A stretch of DNA of 64,000 nucleotides from contig CAXBCR010000001.1 in NCBI GenBank assembly GCA_963974475.1, positions 1-64,000 of the forward strand, written 5' to 3'. Positions 16,674-25,021 of the stretch are shown here, piece after piece. Origin of the DNA: CAJXZP01 sp963974475 (GTDB taxonomy: Bacteria; Bacteroidota; Bacteroidia; Flavobacteriales_G; Salibacteraceae). The first letter of the stretch is position 1. Each line of letters opens with the position of its first letter. Both the position numbers and the translations under genes were made by a program. The notes beneath the pieces are model-generated. The model was not told the origin of the DNA and searched no databases. It worked only from the letters and a program-made list of their open reading frames with translations.

Positions 16674-17319
16674 TTTTATTGATTTGTTTAATATATAAAT
16701 CGGTGCTTTTAATATCGGGTTGATAGACCACATTTTTATACTTTACTAATACTTCTTCTCCCCCACGAAGAAAAGCTTGACCTCCAACTAAAATGGGTAT
16801 ATCCGGAAAATCAATCCTAATCTGCTGAATCATGCTTTCCAAAATTGGTAAATGAAAGTATATACTTAATGATATCGCAATCATTTCAGCGTTGATAGAT
16901 TTAATGAAACTGGTTAATTCTTTGGTAGGAGTATTGGCCCCTAGAAAATAAGAATTCCATCCATTCAACTCAAAAACATCATTAATCATTTTCACCCCAA
17001 TCTGATGGTATTCTGTTTCCACACAGGCAACGATTACGGTTCTATTAATTTTTTCGTTTGAAATTATGGCTGGGTAATACTCGTTTAAAATAGCTTCTAC
17101 AATGGCCGAAGATAAATGTTCAGTGGCAACACTAATTTTATTGAACTCCCATAATTCCCCAACATCATATAATGATTTTTTTAGAATTTCTTCGTATAAA
17201 TAGGTTAAGGAAGTTTCCTCAAAAACACGCTTGGCTAAACTCGAACATTTTGCATAATCTCCCTTTAGCAAGAAATTTAAAAACTCCTTTTGCTGAATTT
17301 TTTTTGCCCCTATTGACAT
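16666..17319 (-). CDS. Stand-alone cobalamin-binding protein with photoreceptor-type Wx9EH motif
   Basis: The ATG at 17319 is preferred to a GTG at 17331. The product is 217 residues. Residues about 10-85 form the helical cap of the B12-binding family, with Trp57 followed nine residues later by Glu67-His68, the Wx9EH signature of CarH/AerR-type adenosylcobalamin light sensors. Residues about 93-210 are the Rossmann-like B12 domain, with EYHQIG (His105 as lower axial ligand in a [D/E]xHxxG motif), then LGANTPTKEL and PILVGGQAF. There is no DNA-binding domain, as in AerR-like short B12 proteins. The residue after Trp57 is Glu, whereas CarH, as I recall, has a light-induced histidine ligand there, so the photochemistry may differ. 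It is first in an operon with an unknown protein and a histidine kinase. Confidence 0.85.
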   Translation of the reverse strand: MSIGAKKIQQKEFLNFLLKGDYAKCSSLAKRVFEETSLTYLYEEILKKSLYDVGELWEFNKISVATEHLSSAIVEAILNEYYPAIISNEKINRTVIVACVETEYHQIGVKMINDVFELNGWNSYFLGANTPTKELTSFIKSINAEMIAISLSIYFHLPILESMIQQIRIDFPDIPILVGGQAFLRGGEEVLVKYKNVVYQPDIKSTDLYIKQINKNG

Positions 17320-17702
17320 AATCGTTACCACTCAATAACCCCTAATAATCTCATGCAAATTAGAATTTTTATATTGAAATTCAAAGGATTAATACCGGAA
17401 AAGGGTAAAGTGTAATTTCGCCACTAATGTATTTTTTCTCATGATTTTTATTGGCATTTTAACATGCTTACAAAATTCAAAAAGCCATAAATCAAACCCA
17501 CACATCTAACAACGCAAATGAATTATTACAGTAAAAACCTGATTTCCATAATCTAAATTATTTTCTGCTTACCATTCCTCAAAACTGGTATATAGGGTTA
17601 AATTCTTACCAATTATAAACGCATCAAAAGCGAAACCATCAATTTTTTGCACCGAAAAATAAAACCCTGTAAAAAACTAGCCTATTATTACCATTAACTA
17701 CC
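17320..17702. other. Intergenic region upstream of the B12-photosensor operon
   Basis: About 380 bp of AT-rich sequence between the end of the Imm17-like gene and the B12 gene, all on the minus strand. It must contain the promoter of the B12 operon, but I see no clean TAnnTTTG element, no strong hairpin with a T run, and no cobalamin riboswitch. No open frame of interest. Confidence 0.4.
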
Positions 17703-17915
17703 TCATTTCCAAATTAAGGTATAGCCAATATATAACAAAAACAAGCCTAAGGCTGAGTAAAAAATACGCGCTCCATTTCTCCCAAATAGTTTCAGAAATA
17801 GCTGGGCTTTTCTATTCTCAAAGAAAAAATCCCAATTAAATATACTGGCTATTATGGCAAATGCGCCACCAGAAATGGTAATAATTACCGTTATCCACTC
17901 CGTATTTTCTTCCAT
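17703..17915 (-). CDS. Imm17-family-like small membrane protein
   Basis: This 70-residue protein has two membrane segments (about 7-24 and 48-68). The sequence between and around them, ASIFNWDFFFENRKAQLFL with GRNGARIFYSALGLFLLY, fits the Immunity protein 17 family (FNWDWFF and GRxGARIFY pattern). Imm17 members are predicted immunity proteins of polymorphic toxin systems. No toxin gene is next to it here. It follows a TPR protein gene by 36 bp on the same strand, so the two are probably co-transcribed. Confidence 0.7.
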   Translation of the reverse strand: MEENTEWITVIITISGGAFAIIASIFNWDFFFENRKAQLFLKLFGRNGARIFYSALGLFLLYIGYTLIWK

Positions 17916-17951
17916 TTTTATGCGTATTTAATTGCTTATCAATATTTCCAA

Positions 17952-18845
17952 TTACTTTTTCAAAGCCTCAATTTGTTCTCTTGCAAATGCAACAGAATCT
18001 GGGTCATCTAATTTCATCATTTTTTCATAATATTTTATGGAATTCTCCAAGTCGCCTTTAAGTTTATAACCGTACGCAATATTACTTAATACGATTCCAT
18101 CTTTTGGGTCAATTTTTTCCGCTTTCAAAAGAGCTTCTATCCCTCTGTCATATTCTCCCGTCAACAAATACGTGATAGATATGTTAGTTAAGCTTTCAAT
18201 ATGATCAGGATACAATTTCAAAATTTCTTCGGCAATGGTCCGCATGTTTTCTAGTAGTTCATCATTCTCGGTTTCATACAGCTCTAGCTGGTAATCTTGG
18301 ATAGAGCTAAGAAAAAAATCTTTTCCGTCCTCTTTTTTTTCATTGTACGCCCAAGTCCATTTATTATTGTTTTTCTCTGAATACCGAACCGTCTTTACAA
18401 TCTCATGGGTAAAACCACCCCAATCTTCTGTTTGTCCCAGCGCATAAATTTTACCGAAACGCATATCCAATCTATTCGGATATAGTTTTATTCCTTCATC
18501 AATTTTATCCAATCCTTTCTGCAAAATTTCTGGGTTACAAATGATTACACTTCCTAAAAACCCCGCAACTTGACCGGTGCTATCTTCCAATTGAAGACTT
18601 TCGCCTTGGGGCTGATTATGGGACATGGAAACGAATTCCTGTTTAGATTTTTGAAAGTAATAATTAAAATAACTGGTAAATAATTCTGGATTTTTAGCGT
18701 CTTCGGATTCCCATTTTGTTAAAAGTTCGAATTGTTGAGCCGTATCACCATCAATTAATAATTGATTAAACTGTTCTTTGTAGTCCTGAGCTATTCCGAT
18801 ATGGGTTAAAATGGAAAAGGTAATAATGCTTACTAATTTTCTCAC
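17952..18845 (-). CDS. Secreted TPR-repeat protein
   Basis: This 297-residue protein has a signal peptide (MRKLVSIITFSILTHIGIAQ). The first half has a TPR-like fold with unusual loops (MSHNQPQGESLQLEDSTGQ), and the second half has clear TPR units: LTNISITYLLTGEYDRGIEAL, then LSNIAYGYKLKGDLENSIKYY (about 220-285). It probably acts as a periplasmic protein-binding scaffold. It is the first gene of a two-gene unit with the Imm17-like membrane protein. No catalytic domain is visible. Confidence 0.8.
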   Translation of the reverse strand: MRKLVSIITFSILTHIGIAQDYKEQFNQLLIDGDTAQQFELLTKWESEDAKNPELFTSYFNYYFQKSKQEFVSMSHNQPQGESLQLEDSTGQVAGFLGSVIICNPEILQKGLDKIDEGIKLYPNRLDMRFGKIYALGQTEDWGGFTHEIVKTVRYSEKNNNKWTWAYNEKKEDGKDFFLSSIQDYQLELYETENDELLENMRTIAEEILKLYPDHIESLTNISITYLLTGEYDRGIEALLKAEKIDPKDGIVLSNIAYGYKLKGDLENSIKYYEKMMKLDDPDSVAFAREQIEALKK

Positions 18846-18969
18846 TGTTTGTATTTTTTAGGTATATGAATTATTGCGTTATTGCTTATTTCGTAATTAC
18901 GAGCAATTTAATGGTTTTTATCTTGTTAAATTCACCGCAAGGTGTTTTTTTATTCCTTTTACTTATCAA

Positions 18970-19200
18970 TTTGAAATACTTTAATGTACCACCCTGCTCC
19001 TACCTGTGACAAAATAGTTTTCTGATACTTCTTTCTTCTATATTTTTTGCTTAAGGGATAGTAGCCATTGTTTGAGCTCCTTTTTTTGGAGCTTTTCGCC
19101 CTAAAAAGAGCGAGTGCGGAAAGCCCGACCCGGAATTATTTTATGCAGCGCTAGCAGAATGAAATAATGAAGGGATATGCCCAAGCTCACACCATTACAA
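18970..19200. other. Structured, locally GC-rich intergenic segment
   Basis: Between the GAPDH terminator and the TPR gene lies a segment whose composition differs from the other intergenic DNA. It has AGCTCC-T7-GGAGCT (19075-19093), the GC-rich block GCGAGTGCGGAAAGCCCGAC (from 19110) running into CCGG, and AAGGGATA occurring twice in direct orientation (19053 and 19170). I know similar CGGGTCGGGCTTTCCGC-type blocks as dispersed intergenic elements in Bacteroidota, but cannot verify this here. No coding frame. Confidence 0.45.
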
Positions 19201-19202
19201 AC

Positions 19203-19238
19203 AAAAAAAGGCTGCCTCACTTTCGTGAAACAGCCTTT
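19203..19238 (-). terminator. Terminator of the GAPDH gene
   Basis: On the minus strand AAAGGCTG, then TTTCAC-GAAA-GTGAGG and CAGCC form a bulged hairpin (19210-19237), followed by seven T (complement of 19203-19209). It lies about 25 bp past the gap stop codon. Confidence 0.85.
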
Positions 19239-19261
19239 AAATATAATGTAATTACTAAATA

Positions 19262-20719
19262 TTAGTAATAATGTAATCTTCTTACTTTAGCGATATATTT
19301 AGCTAGACGAATTACTTGTTTTACGTATCCAAACTCATTATCATACCAAGCGTACAACACAATGTTTTTACCATCACTATGTACTAAGGTTGCATTTGAA
19401 TCGTAAACAGAACAACAGGTGTTGCCAATAATATCGTTAGATACTAATTCTGGGTCCATGTTGTAATTGATTTGGTTCACCAAGTTACCAGAAAGAGCTG
19501 CGTCACGCAATAAAGCGTTTACACCTTCTACGGTAGTCTCTTTTTTCACTTTCAATTTCAAAATAGCCAAAGAACCGTTCGGAGTAGGAACACGTACCGC
19601 ATTTGCTGTTAATAACCCATCTAACTCAGGAATTACTTTTGCTACTGCTTTACCAGCACCAGTAGAGGTAATTACCATGTTGATAGCAGCACTTCTACCT
19701 CTACGAGGTTTTTTGTGCATATTGTCTAACAAGTTTTGGTCATTGGTATAAGCGTGAATAGTTTCCACGTGTCCTTGCTCAACGCCTAAGTTGTCGTTTA
19801 CCACTTTTAATACTGGTGAAATAGCGTTGGTTGTACAAGATGCTGCTGAATAAATATCAATGGCATCTAAATCTAAATCCCAATGGTTAATTCCATACAC
19901 AATGTTAGGAATGCCCCCACCTGGAGCAGTTAAAAGCACCTTAGACACACCGTTTGCACGCATGTGAATACTTAATGCCTCTTTGTCAGTGTAAACACCA
20001 GTGTTATCAATCATTAAGGCGTTAGTAATGCCATAAGATTCATAATCCATCGCACCTGCATCTTTGGTACCTAGCATCAAAACGCGTTGACCATTAATAA
20101 TCAATTGTTGGTTTTCTAAATCTTCTTCAATAGTACCGGCAAATTTTCCGTGAACAGAATCGTTACGTAAAAGAGCGGCTCTTTTGATGATGGTTGCATC
20201 ATCGTTACTACGGGTAACAATAGCGCGTAAACGTAATTGTTGCCCTTTACCGAATTGTTTGATTAACTCACGAGCTACCAAACGACCGATACGTCCAAAA
20301 CCAAATAAAACCACATCGCGAGGTTCTACAACGTTTCCTTTGTCTAAAACAAACCCACTTAAAACAGAATCCAAAAATTCTTGTTTTGTTTTAAATTCAG
20401 TTTGTTCCATCCAATTAGCAGCTAATTTACCAATATCGATTTTAGCTGGAGCTAAATTCATTCCTTCCATCAAAGAAGCCAATTCAGCTACATCATTAAT
20501 GTGAATGGGTTTATTAACTACGTTTTTAGCGTAATTCATTAACTGAATTTTTTCAGATACAGAAGTATCTGCTAAATCGTTGCGAAAAAGGACCAATTCA
20601 ACCGATTGGTTTAAAAGCAGGTGACCCACTGAGGTTGCCAAACTAACTGCTTGACGTTTTTGCTCAACAAAAGAGTCCATTTGTTTGTGATAAGACTCCT
20701 TATACGTTTCTTCAACCAT
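19262..20719 (-). CDS. gap: Glyceraldehyde-3-phosphate dehydrogenase (long form)
   Basis: This cytosolic glycolytic enzyme oxidises glyceraldehyde-3-phosphate to 1,3-bisphosphoglycerate with NAD(P). It has 485 residues against about 335 for the usual form. The extra part is an N-terminal helical region (about 1-125). The nucleotide-binding domain starts at VVLFGFGRIGRLVARELI (about 135). The catalytic cysteine is in AASCTTNAISPV (about residue 297), with HAYTNDQ and the C-terminal AWYDNEFGYVKQV. Long GAPDHs of this kind occur in flavobacteria; the role of the extension is not established. The gene is monocistronic with its own terminator. Confidence 0.95.
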   Translation of the reverse strand: MVEETYKESYHKQMDSFVEQKRQAVSLATSVGHLLLNQSVELVLFRNDLADTSVSEKIQLMNYAKNVVNKPIHINDVAELASLMEGMNLAPAKIDIGKLAANWMEQTEFKTKQEFLDSVLSGFVLDKGNVVEPRDVVLFGFGRIGRLVARELIKQFGKGQQLRLRAIVTRSNDDATIIKRAALLRNDSVHGKFAGTIEEDLENQQLIINGQRVLMLGTKDAGAMDYESYGITNALMIDNTGVYTDKEALSIHMRANGVSKVLLTAPGGGIPNIVYGINHWDLDLDAIDIYSAASCTTNAISPVLKVVNDNLGVEQGHVETIHAYTNDQNLLDNMHKKPRRGRSAAINMVITSTGAGKAVAKVIPELDGLLTANAVRVPTPNGSLAILKLKVKKETTVEGVNALLRDAALSGNLVNQINYNMDPELVSNDIIGNTCCSVYDSNATLVHSDGKNIVLYAWYDNEFGYVKQVIRLAKYIAKVRRLHYY

Positions 20720-20787
20720 GTTTTTTTATTTGAAGTTTTTATAAAATTTGAGACTGCGAAAATAGTTATTATATACTTTATTGAATC

Positions 20788-20817
20788 AAAAAAAGCCACT
20801 CAAAATGAGTGACTTTT
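20788..20817 (-). terminator. Terminator of the DegP/HtrA gene
   Basis: CACTCA (20797-20802) pairs with TGAGTG (20806-20811), extended by AAAAG/CTTTT. The minus strand has a T run after it (complement of 20788-20794). It lies 30 bp past the protease stop. Confidence 0.8.
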
Positions 20818-20846
20818 AACAGGTTGGTTAGTGTACTATATACACT

Positions 20847-22313
20847 TTACATACCTACTCCGTAATACTTCCTATTCCCATTAGGATATAGTCCACCAAA
20901 TAAAACACCACCAGTTTTAGATTTTAGAATTTCTTCCATTTCGGCAACATTTTTTACCGGTTGATTATCAATGTGAGTCACAATAAAACCGTTATGCATT
21001 CCCGACTTTCTAAACTTTCCATTTTGAATATTAGTTACCATCACGCCATATTTAATGTTTAGATTCTTTTTCAAATCGCTATCCACATTTTCGAAATTTG
21101 CGCCTAATTCTGCCAAGGTGTTATCAGCTACTTTTACTACATCAGTATTTCCACTACTATTTCTCAATTTCAAACTAAATTGTTTTTGATTTCCGTTTCG
21201 GTCCACTTGCACTGCTACCTCATCGCCCGGATTATATCTTCCAATTTGGGATTGCAACTCAGCTACTGAATGTACACCAACTTCATTTACGGAAATTACC
21301 ACATCTCCTTTTTCAATACCCGCTTCTTTGGCCGCACCGGATTCAGAAATGTCTGCTATATAAACACCATTCATGGTTTTTAAATCTTCCGACTCGGCTA
21401 GTTCTGCATTGATATCTCTAATGGAAACTCCTATAAAAGCCCGTTGAACAACTCCGTATTCCATAATATCATTCACCACTTTTTTCATAATATTCACCGG
21501 TATTGCAAATGAATATCCAGAGTAAGAACCAGTAGGAGATTTTATGGCTGAATTAATTCCAATCAATTCGCCACTGGTATTCACGAGCGCTCCTCCACTA
21601 TTTCCGGGGTTAACTGCGGCATCCGTTTGGATAAAAGCTTCTAAAGGAGGTGTGCCATTTGCTCCTTGCAAAATATTGATACTCCGCGCTTTTGCAGACA
21701 CAATTCCTGCGGTTACGGTAGAGTTTAAATTGTATGGATTACCTACAGCAAGTACCCATTCTCCTAATTTCAATTCGTCAGAGTTTCCTATTTGGATAGC
21801 CTGCAACCCATCGGCATCAATTTTCAATAAAGCCAAATCTGTAGATGGGTCTACACCTACCACATGGGCCACATAACTTTCATTTGTATTAAATACCACC
21901 TCTATATTATCGGCTCCATCCACCACGTGATTGTTGGTCACAATGTAGCCATCTTGCCTAATTACCACTCCAGACCCAGAACCTTGCTTGTCAGGAGCTT
22001 TATAGCGTTTTCCTTGGGTATTTCCCCTCAAAAAGTAATCAAACGGGTCATATTGCACCATTTCCTGCCCTTCTTGAGTTACTTTAACATGCACTACTTC
22101 TTTTACCGTTTCCTCAGCTGCATGGCTTAAGTCTACATACGAATGTGAAGTTGGCTGATCCATAAGCAAAGCTGGTTTCACCATATTTTCATGCGCATTA
22201 GAATTGGCAAGAGTACTGCTATTTGTTTTTTCACCCTGGAAATAAGTGACTGCCGAAATTGACATTACTCCACCCAAAAAGGCAGCTCCAAATAATCCAA
22301 TGTACTTTTTCAT
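20847..22313 (-). CDS. DegP/DegQ-type (Do/HtrA) periplasmic serine protease
   Basis: This 488-residue protein has an N-terminal membrane or signal segment (about 5-22) and belongs to the trypsin-fold HtrA protease-chaperone family. The catalytic triad is His in VTNNHVVDGAD (about 128), Asp in DPSTDLALLKI (about 160) and Ser in NPGNSGGALVN (about 238). PDZ1 (about 285-385) includes FIGVSIRD and GVYIADISESGAAKEAGIEKGD. A second, shorter PDZ-like part (about 410-485) includes HNGFIVTHIDNQPVKN. It degrades or refolds damaged envelope proteins. The gene stands alone between its own terminator and a divergent dapF operon. CAAAAATA at 22359-22366 is a possible minus-strand -7 element. Confidence 0.94.
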   Translation of the reverse strand: MKKYIGLFGAAFLGGVMSISAVTYFQGEKTNSSTLANSNAHENMVKPALLMDQPTSHSYVDLSHAAEETVKEVVHVKVTQEGQEMVQYDPFDYFLRGNTQGKRYKAPDKQGSGSGVVIRQDGYIVTNNHVVDGADNIEVVFNTNESYVAHVVGVDPSTDLALLKIDADGLQAIQIGNSDELKLGEWVLAVGNPYNLNSTVTAGIVSAKARSINILQGANGTPPLEAFIQTDAAVNPGNSGGALVNTSGELIGINSAIKSPTGSYSGYSFAIPVNIMKKVVNDIMEYGVVQRAFIGVSIRDINAELAESEDLKTMNGVYIADISESGAAKEAGIEKGDVVISVNEVGVHSVAELQSQIGRYNPGDEVAVQVDRNGNQKQFSLKLRNSSGNTDVVKVADNTLAELGANFENVDSDLKKNLNIKYGVMVTNIQNGKFRKSGMHNGFIVTHIDNQPVKNVAEMEEILKSKTGGVLFGGLYPNGNRKYYGVGM

Positions 22314-22628
22314 ATCTCTATTTTTTTAAATTATTATTTGGTTAAATATTTACGATTTCAAAAATAGAAACACTCCTTTTAGTAGCCCTTTTCATTTATT
22401 TTAAAAAATGTTAAAGCCTATTCTCATTAGCGTTGTTTAACATTTTGATAAGGGTTGGAAGGTTTGATTTGGGCTAATAACTTGTGCTATTATTATTCAC
22501 TATTTTGGGTTTTGCTGTATTTCTACACATTATAAATTAGCAAATAGTATACGCTTAAAAAAAATGGAGTACAATTCTAAAATCAATATCCAAAAACCTA
22601 CTTTTGATTTCTAACAAAAATCACCAAC
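22314..22628. other. Divergent promoter region between htrA and dapF
   Basis: Roughly 315 bp. It carries a minus-strand TATTTTTG (CAAAAATA at 22359-22366) suited to the protease gene, about 46 bp from its ATG. For the plus-strand dapF operon there are only weak TA-rich candidates around 22500-22560. No RNA structure or repeat stands out. Confidence 0.4.
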
Positions 22629-23408
22629 GTGTCTATATTATTTCAAAAATACAACGGAGCTGGAAACGATTTTATCATGATAGATAATCGCGACCACCAT
22701 TTTGATGCTTCCAACACACCACTGATTAAACAACTGTGTACTCGTCATTTTGGGGTTGGTGCAGATGGTTTAATACTCCTAGAAAATGCGGATGGCTACG
22801 ATTTTAAAATGGTCTATTTCAATAGTGATGGAAAGGAAAGTACCATGTGTGGCAACGGAGGACGTTGCATTATTCGGTTTGCGCATGACTTGAAAATTAT
22901 AGGAACCAAAACCCGATTTATCGCCATTGATGGTATCCATTTGGGAAAAGTATTGAAAGATGTTATTTCCTTACAAATGCAAAATGTTTCGGCTATTGAT
23001 GAAAATGATATTCGTACAGAATTGAATACAGGGTCACCACATTATGTAGCATTTATGGATGAAATCCCTACCACCACTTTTGTTAACGAAGCTAGAGCTG
23101 TGCGCGAAAATGAACCCTACACTAAAGAAGGAATTAATGTAAACTTTGCCAAGGTTACTAACAATCAAATCGAAATGCGCACTTTTGAAAGAGGTGTAGA
23201 AGATGAGACTTTAGCCTGTGGAACCGGAGCAACAGCGGTGGCAATAGCAGCACATAAACGAAGTTTGATCACTACTAATTCCATCCCGATAATTGTTAAA
23301 GGTGGTAAGCTTAATGTGAGTTTTGAAGCAACTGAAAACGGGTATGAAAATATTTGGTTAACTGGCCCAGCGGAGTTTGTGTTTGAAGGAAATTTTACAG
23401 CCAAATGA
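22629..23408 (+). CDS. dapF: Diaminopimelate epimerase
   Basis: Converts LL- to meso-diaminopimelate for lysine and peptidoglycan synthesis. The 259-residue product starts at GTG (22629), giving MSILFQKYNGAGNDFIMID, the family's usual first strand. Both catalytic cysteines are present: MCGNGGRC (about 76) and LACGTGATAVA (about 199). NVNFAKV and FERGVEDET are also typical. The following GNAT gene starts within the stop (ATGA overlap), and mltG and rsmE follow on the same strand, forming a cell-wall-related operon. Confidence 0.96.
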   Translation: MSILFQKYNGAGNDFIMIDNRDHHFDASNTPLIKQLCTRHFGVGADGLILLENADGYDFKMVYFNSDGKESTMCGNGGRCIIRFAHDLKIIGTKTRFIAIDGIHLGKVLKDVISLQMQNVSAIDENDIRTELNTGSPHYVAFMDEIPTTTFVNEARAVRENEPYTKEGINVNFAKVTNNQIEMRTFERGVEDETLACGTGATAVAIAAHKRSLITTNSIPIIVKGGKLNVSFEATENGYENIWLTGPAEFVFEGNFTAK

Positions 23409-23908
23409 GTAAAGAAATCACATTAAGAGCCTTAGAGCCCAGCGATATTAATCACCTTTACAGGTGGGAAAACGATGAACGCGTATGGTTTTCGAGTGCA
23501 ACAACACGTCCTTTATCCATCCAAACATTGCAATTGTATATTGATTCGGTCAACGATATTTATACCGATAAACAAGTACGATTAATCATTGAATCGGATG
23601 GAAAAGCAGTAGGTTGTGTTGATTTATTTGATTTTGAACCTCTTCACCAAAGAGCCGGAGTTGGTATTATGATGGATGAAGATTTTGAAGGTCAAGGATT
23701 GGCTTTTCTGGCCTTGAAAGAATTACTAAAATACGCCTTCAGTCAATTAGGATTACATCAACTTTATTGTAGCATTGCCGCTGGTAACGCCAGAAGTATA
23801 ACCCTTTTTGAAAAAGCTGGATTTTCCCAAACGGGTATCAAAAGGGAATGGCTTCGCATAGATAGACAATGGCAAGACGAACTATTTTTTCAATGTTTTA
23901 ACGGATAA
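23405..23908 (+). CDS. GNAT-family N-acetyltransferase
   Basis: A 167-residue RimJ/RimL- or SpeG-like acetyltransferase. ITLRALEPSDINHLYRWEND is the typical first strand and helix, GVGIMMDEDFEGQGLAFLAL holds the acetyl-CoA loop (GQGLA), and AGNARSITLFEKAGFSQTGIKREW is the usual C-terminal block. It is translationally coupled to dapF by a 4-bp overlap, and mltG starts 3 bp later. The substrate is unknown. Confidence 0.88.
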   Translation: MSKEITLRALEPSDINHLYRWENDERVWFSSATTRPLSIQTLQLYIDSVNDIYTDKQVRLIIESDGKAVGCVDLFDFEPLHQRAGVGIMMDEDFEGQGLAFLALKELLKYAFSQLGLHQLYCSIAAGNARSITLFEKAGFSQTGIKREWLRIDRQWQDELFFQCFNG

Positions 23909-23911
23909 CGA

Positions 23912-24967
23912 ATGGCTAAGAAAAAGAAAAAATCTTCTTCGTTGAAATTAATAATTGTATCCATTTTGGGAATAGGCCTTATAGCTGGAGCAATGTTTGG
24001 CTACCATTTTTATAGCTACATTAAATTAGCTAACGTAAAAATGGATAAGGAACAAGCCGATTTTTATATCCACTCGGATTGGGGTTACCCAAGGGTTGCA
24101 GAAGAATTAAAAACGCAAGGAATCATTCATAACCAAGAATCGTTTGAATGGGTGGCCGAACAAAAAAACTATCCGAATAAGGTAAAACCGGGGAGATACA
24201 TTATTCAAAACGGATTAAGTAATACCGAATTGGTAGACCAATTACGTTCAGGAAAACAAACTCCGGTTAAAGTCACTTTTCATAATATTTCAAGATTGAC
24301 ACAATTAGCCGCGCTTGTTTCTAAACAGATAGAAGCCGATTCGGCTGAGCTTATTCAAGCTTTCTTAAACCCGGATTTCATGAAAGAAAATGGGTTAAAA
24401 AAAGCCACCGTTCAAGCTATTTTCATACCCAATACCTATGAACTTTACTGGAATACTAGCGGTGCTCAGTTTGTAAAACGTATGCAACAAGAGTTTCAAC
24501 ATTTTTGGTCGGTAGACCAAAAGAACAAAGCAAAAGACTTGGGGCTAACACCAATTGAAGTGACTACCTTAGCTTCTATAGTAGAGGCCGAAACCAAAAA
24601 GAAAGATGAAATGCCTAAGGTGGCTGGGTTATACATAAATAGACTCACCATTGGCATGCGTTTACAATCGGACCCAACGGTGGTTTTTGCTTTAAATAAA
24701 CCAGGTATTCATCGCGTGTATTTTGACGATTTAAAAATAGACTCACCGTATAATACATACATTCATACAGGTCTACCTCCGGGTCCTATTGGGTTTCCTA
24801 GCACAACCGCCTTGCGCGCAGTTCTCAATCAGTACAAAAGCAGCTATATCTATATGTGTGCTAAACCAGATTATTCTGGTTACCACAATTTTGCAAACAG
24901 TTACTCTGCGCATCAAAAAAATGCTCGGATTTATCGTGCATTTTTGAAAAAAGAAGGGATTCGCTAA
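23912..24967 (+). CDS. mltG: Endolytic murein transglycosylase MltG (YceG-like)
   Basis: An inner-membrane lytic transglycosylase that cuts nascent glycan strands. It has 351 residues: a basic N terminus (KKKKKSSSLK), one membrane anchor (about 11-32), a LysM-like part (VKPGRYIIQNGLSNTELVDQL) and the YceG catalytic domain. The catalytic glutamate is in ASIVEAETKKKDEMPKVAG (about 222), followed by YINRLTIGMRLQSDPTV and YNTYIHTGLPPGPIGFPS. The gene lies between a GNAT gene and rsmE in the dapF operon, consistent with cell-wall growth. Confidence 0.95.
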   Translation: MAKKKKKSSSLKLIIVSILGIGLIAGAMFGYHFYSYIKLANVKMDKEQADFYIHSDWGYPRVAEELKTQGIIHNQESFEWVAEQKNYPNKVKPGRYIIQNGLSNTELVDQLRSGKQTPVKVTFHNISRLTQLAALVSKQIEADSAELIQAFLNPDFMKENGLKKATVQAIFIPNTYELYWNTSGAQFVKRMQQEFQHFWSVDQKNKAKDLGLTPIEVTTLASIVEAETKKKDEMPKVAGLYINRLTIGMRLQSDPTVVFALNKPGIHRVYFDDLKIDSPYNTYIHTGLPPGPIGFPSTTALRAVLNQYKSSYIYMCAKPDYSGYHNFANSYSAHQKNARIYRAFLKKEGIR

Positions 24968-25021
24968 GTTGGAATTCGGAAGAAAAATTAATGTTTTGGA
25001 AATACTATTATTTTACATAAA

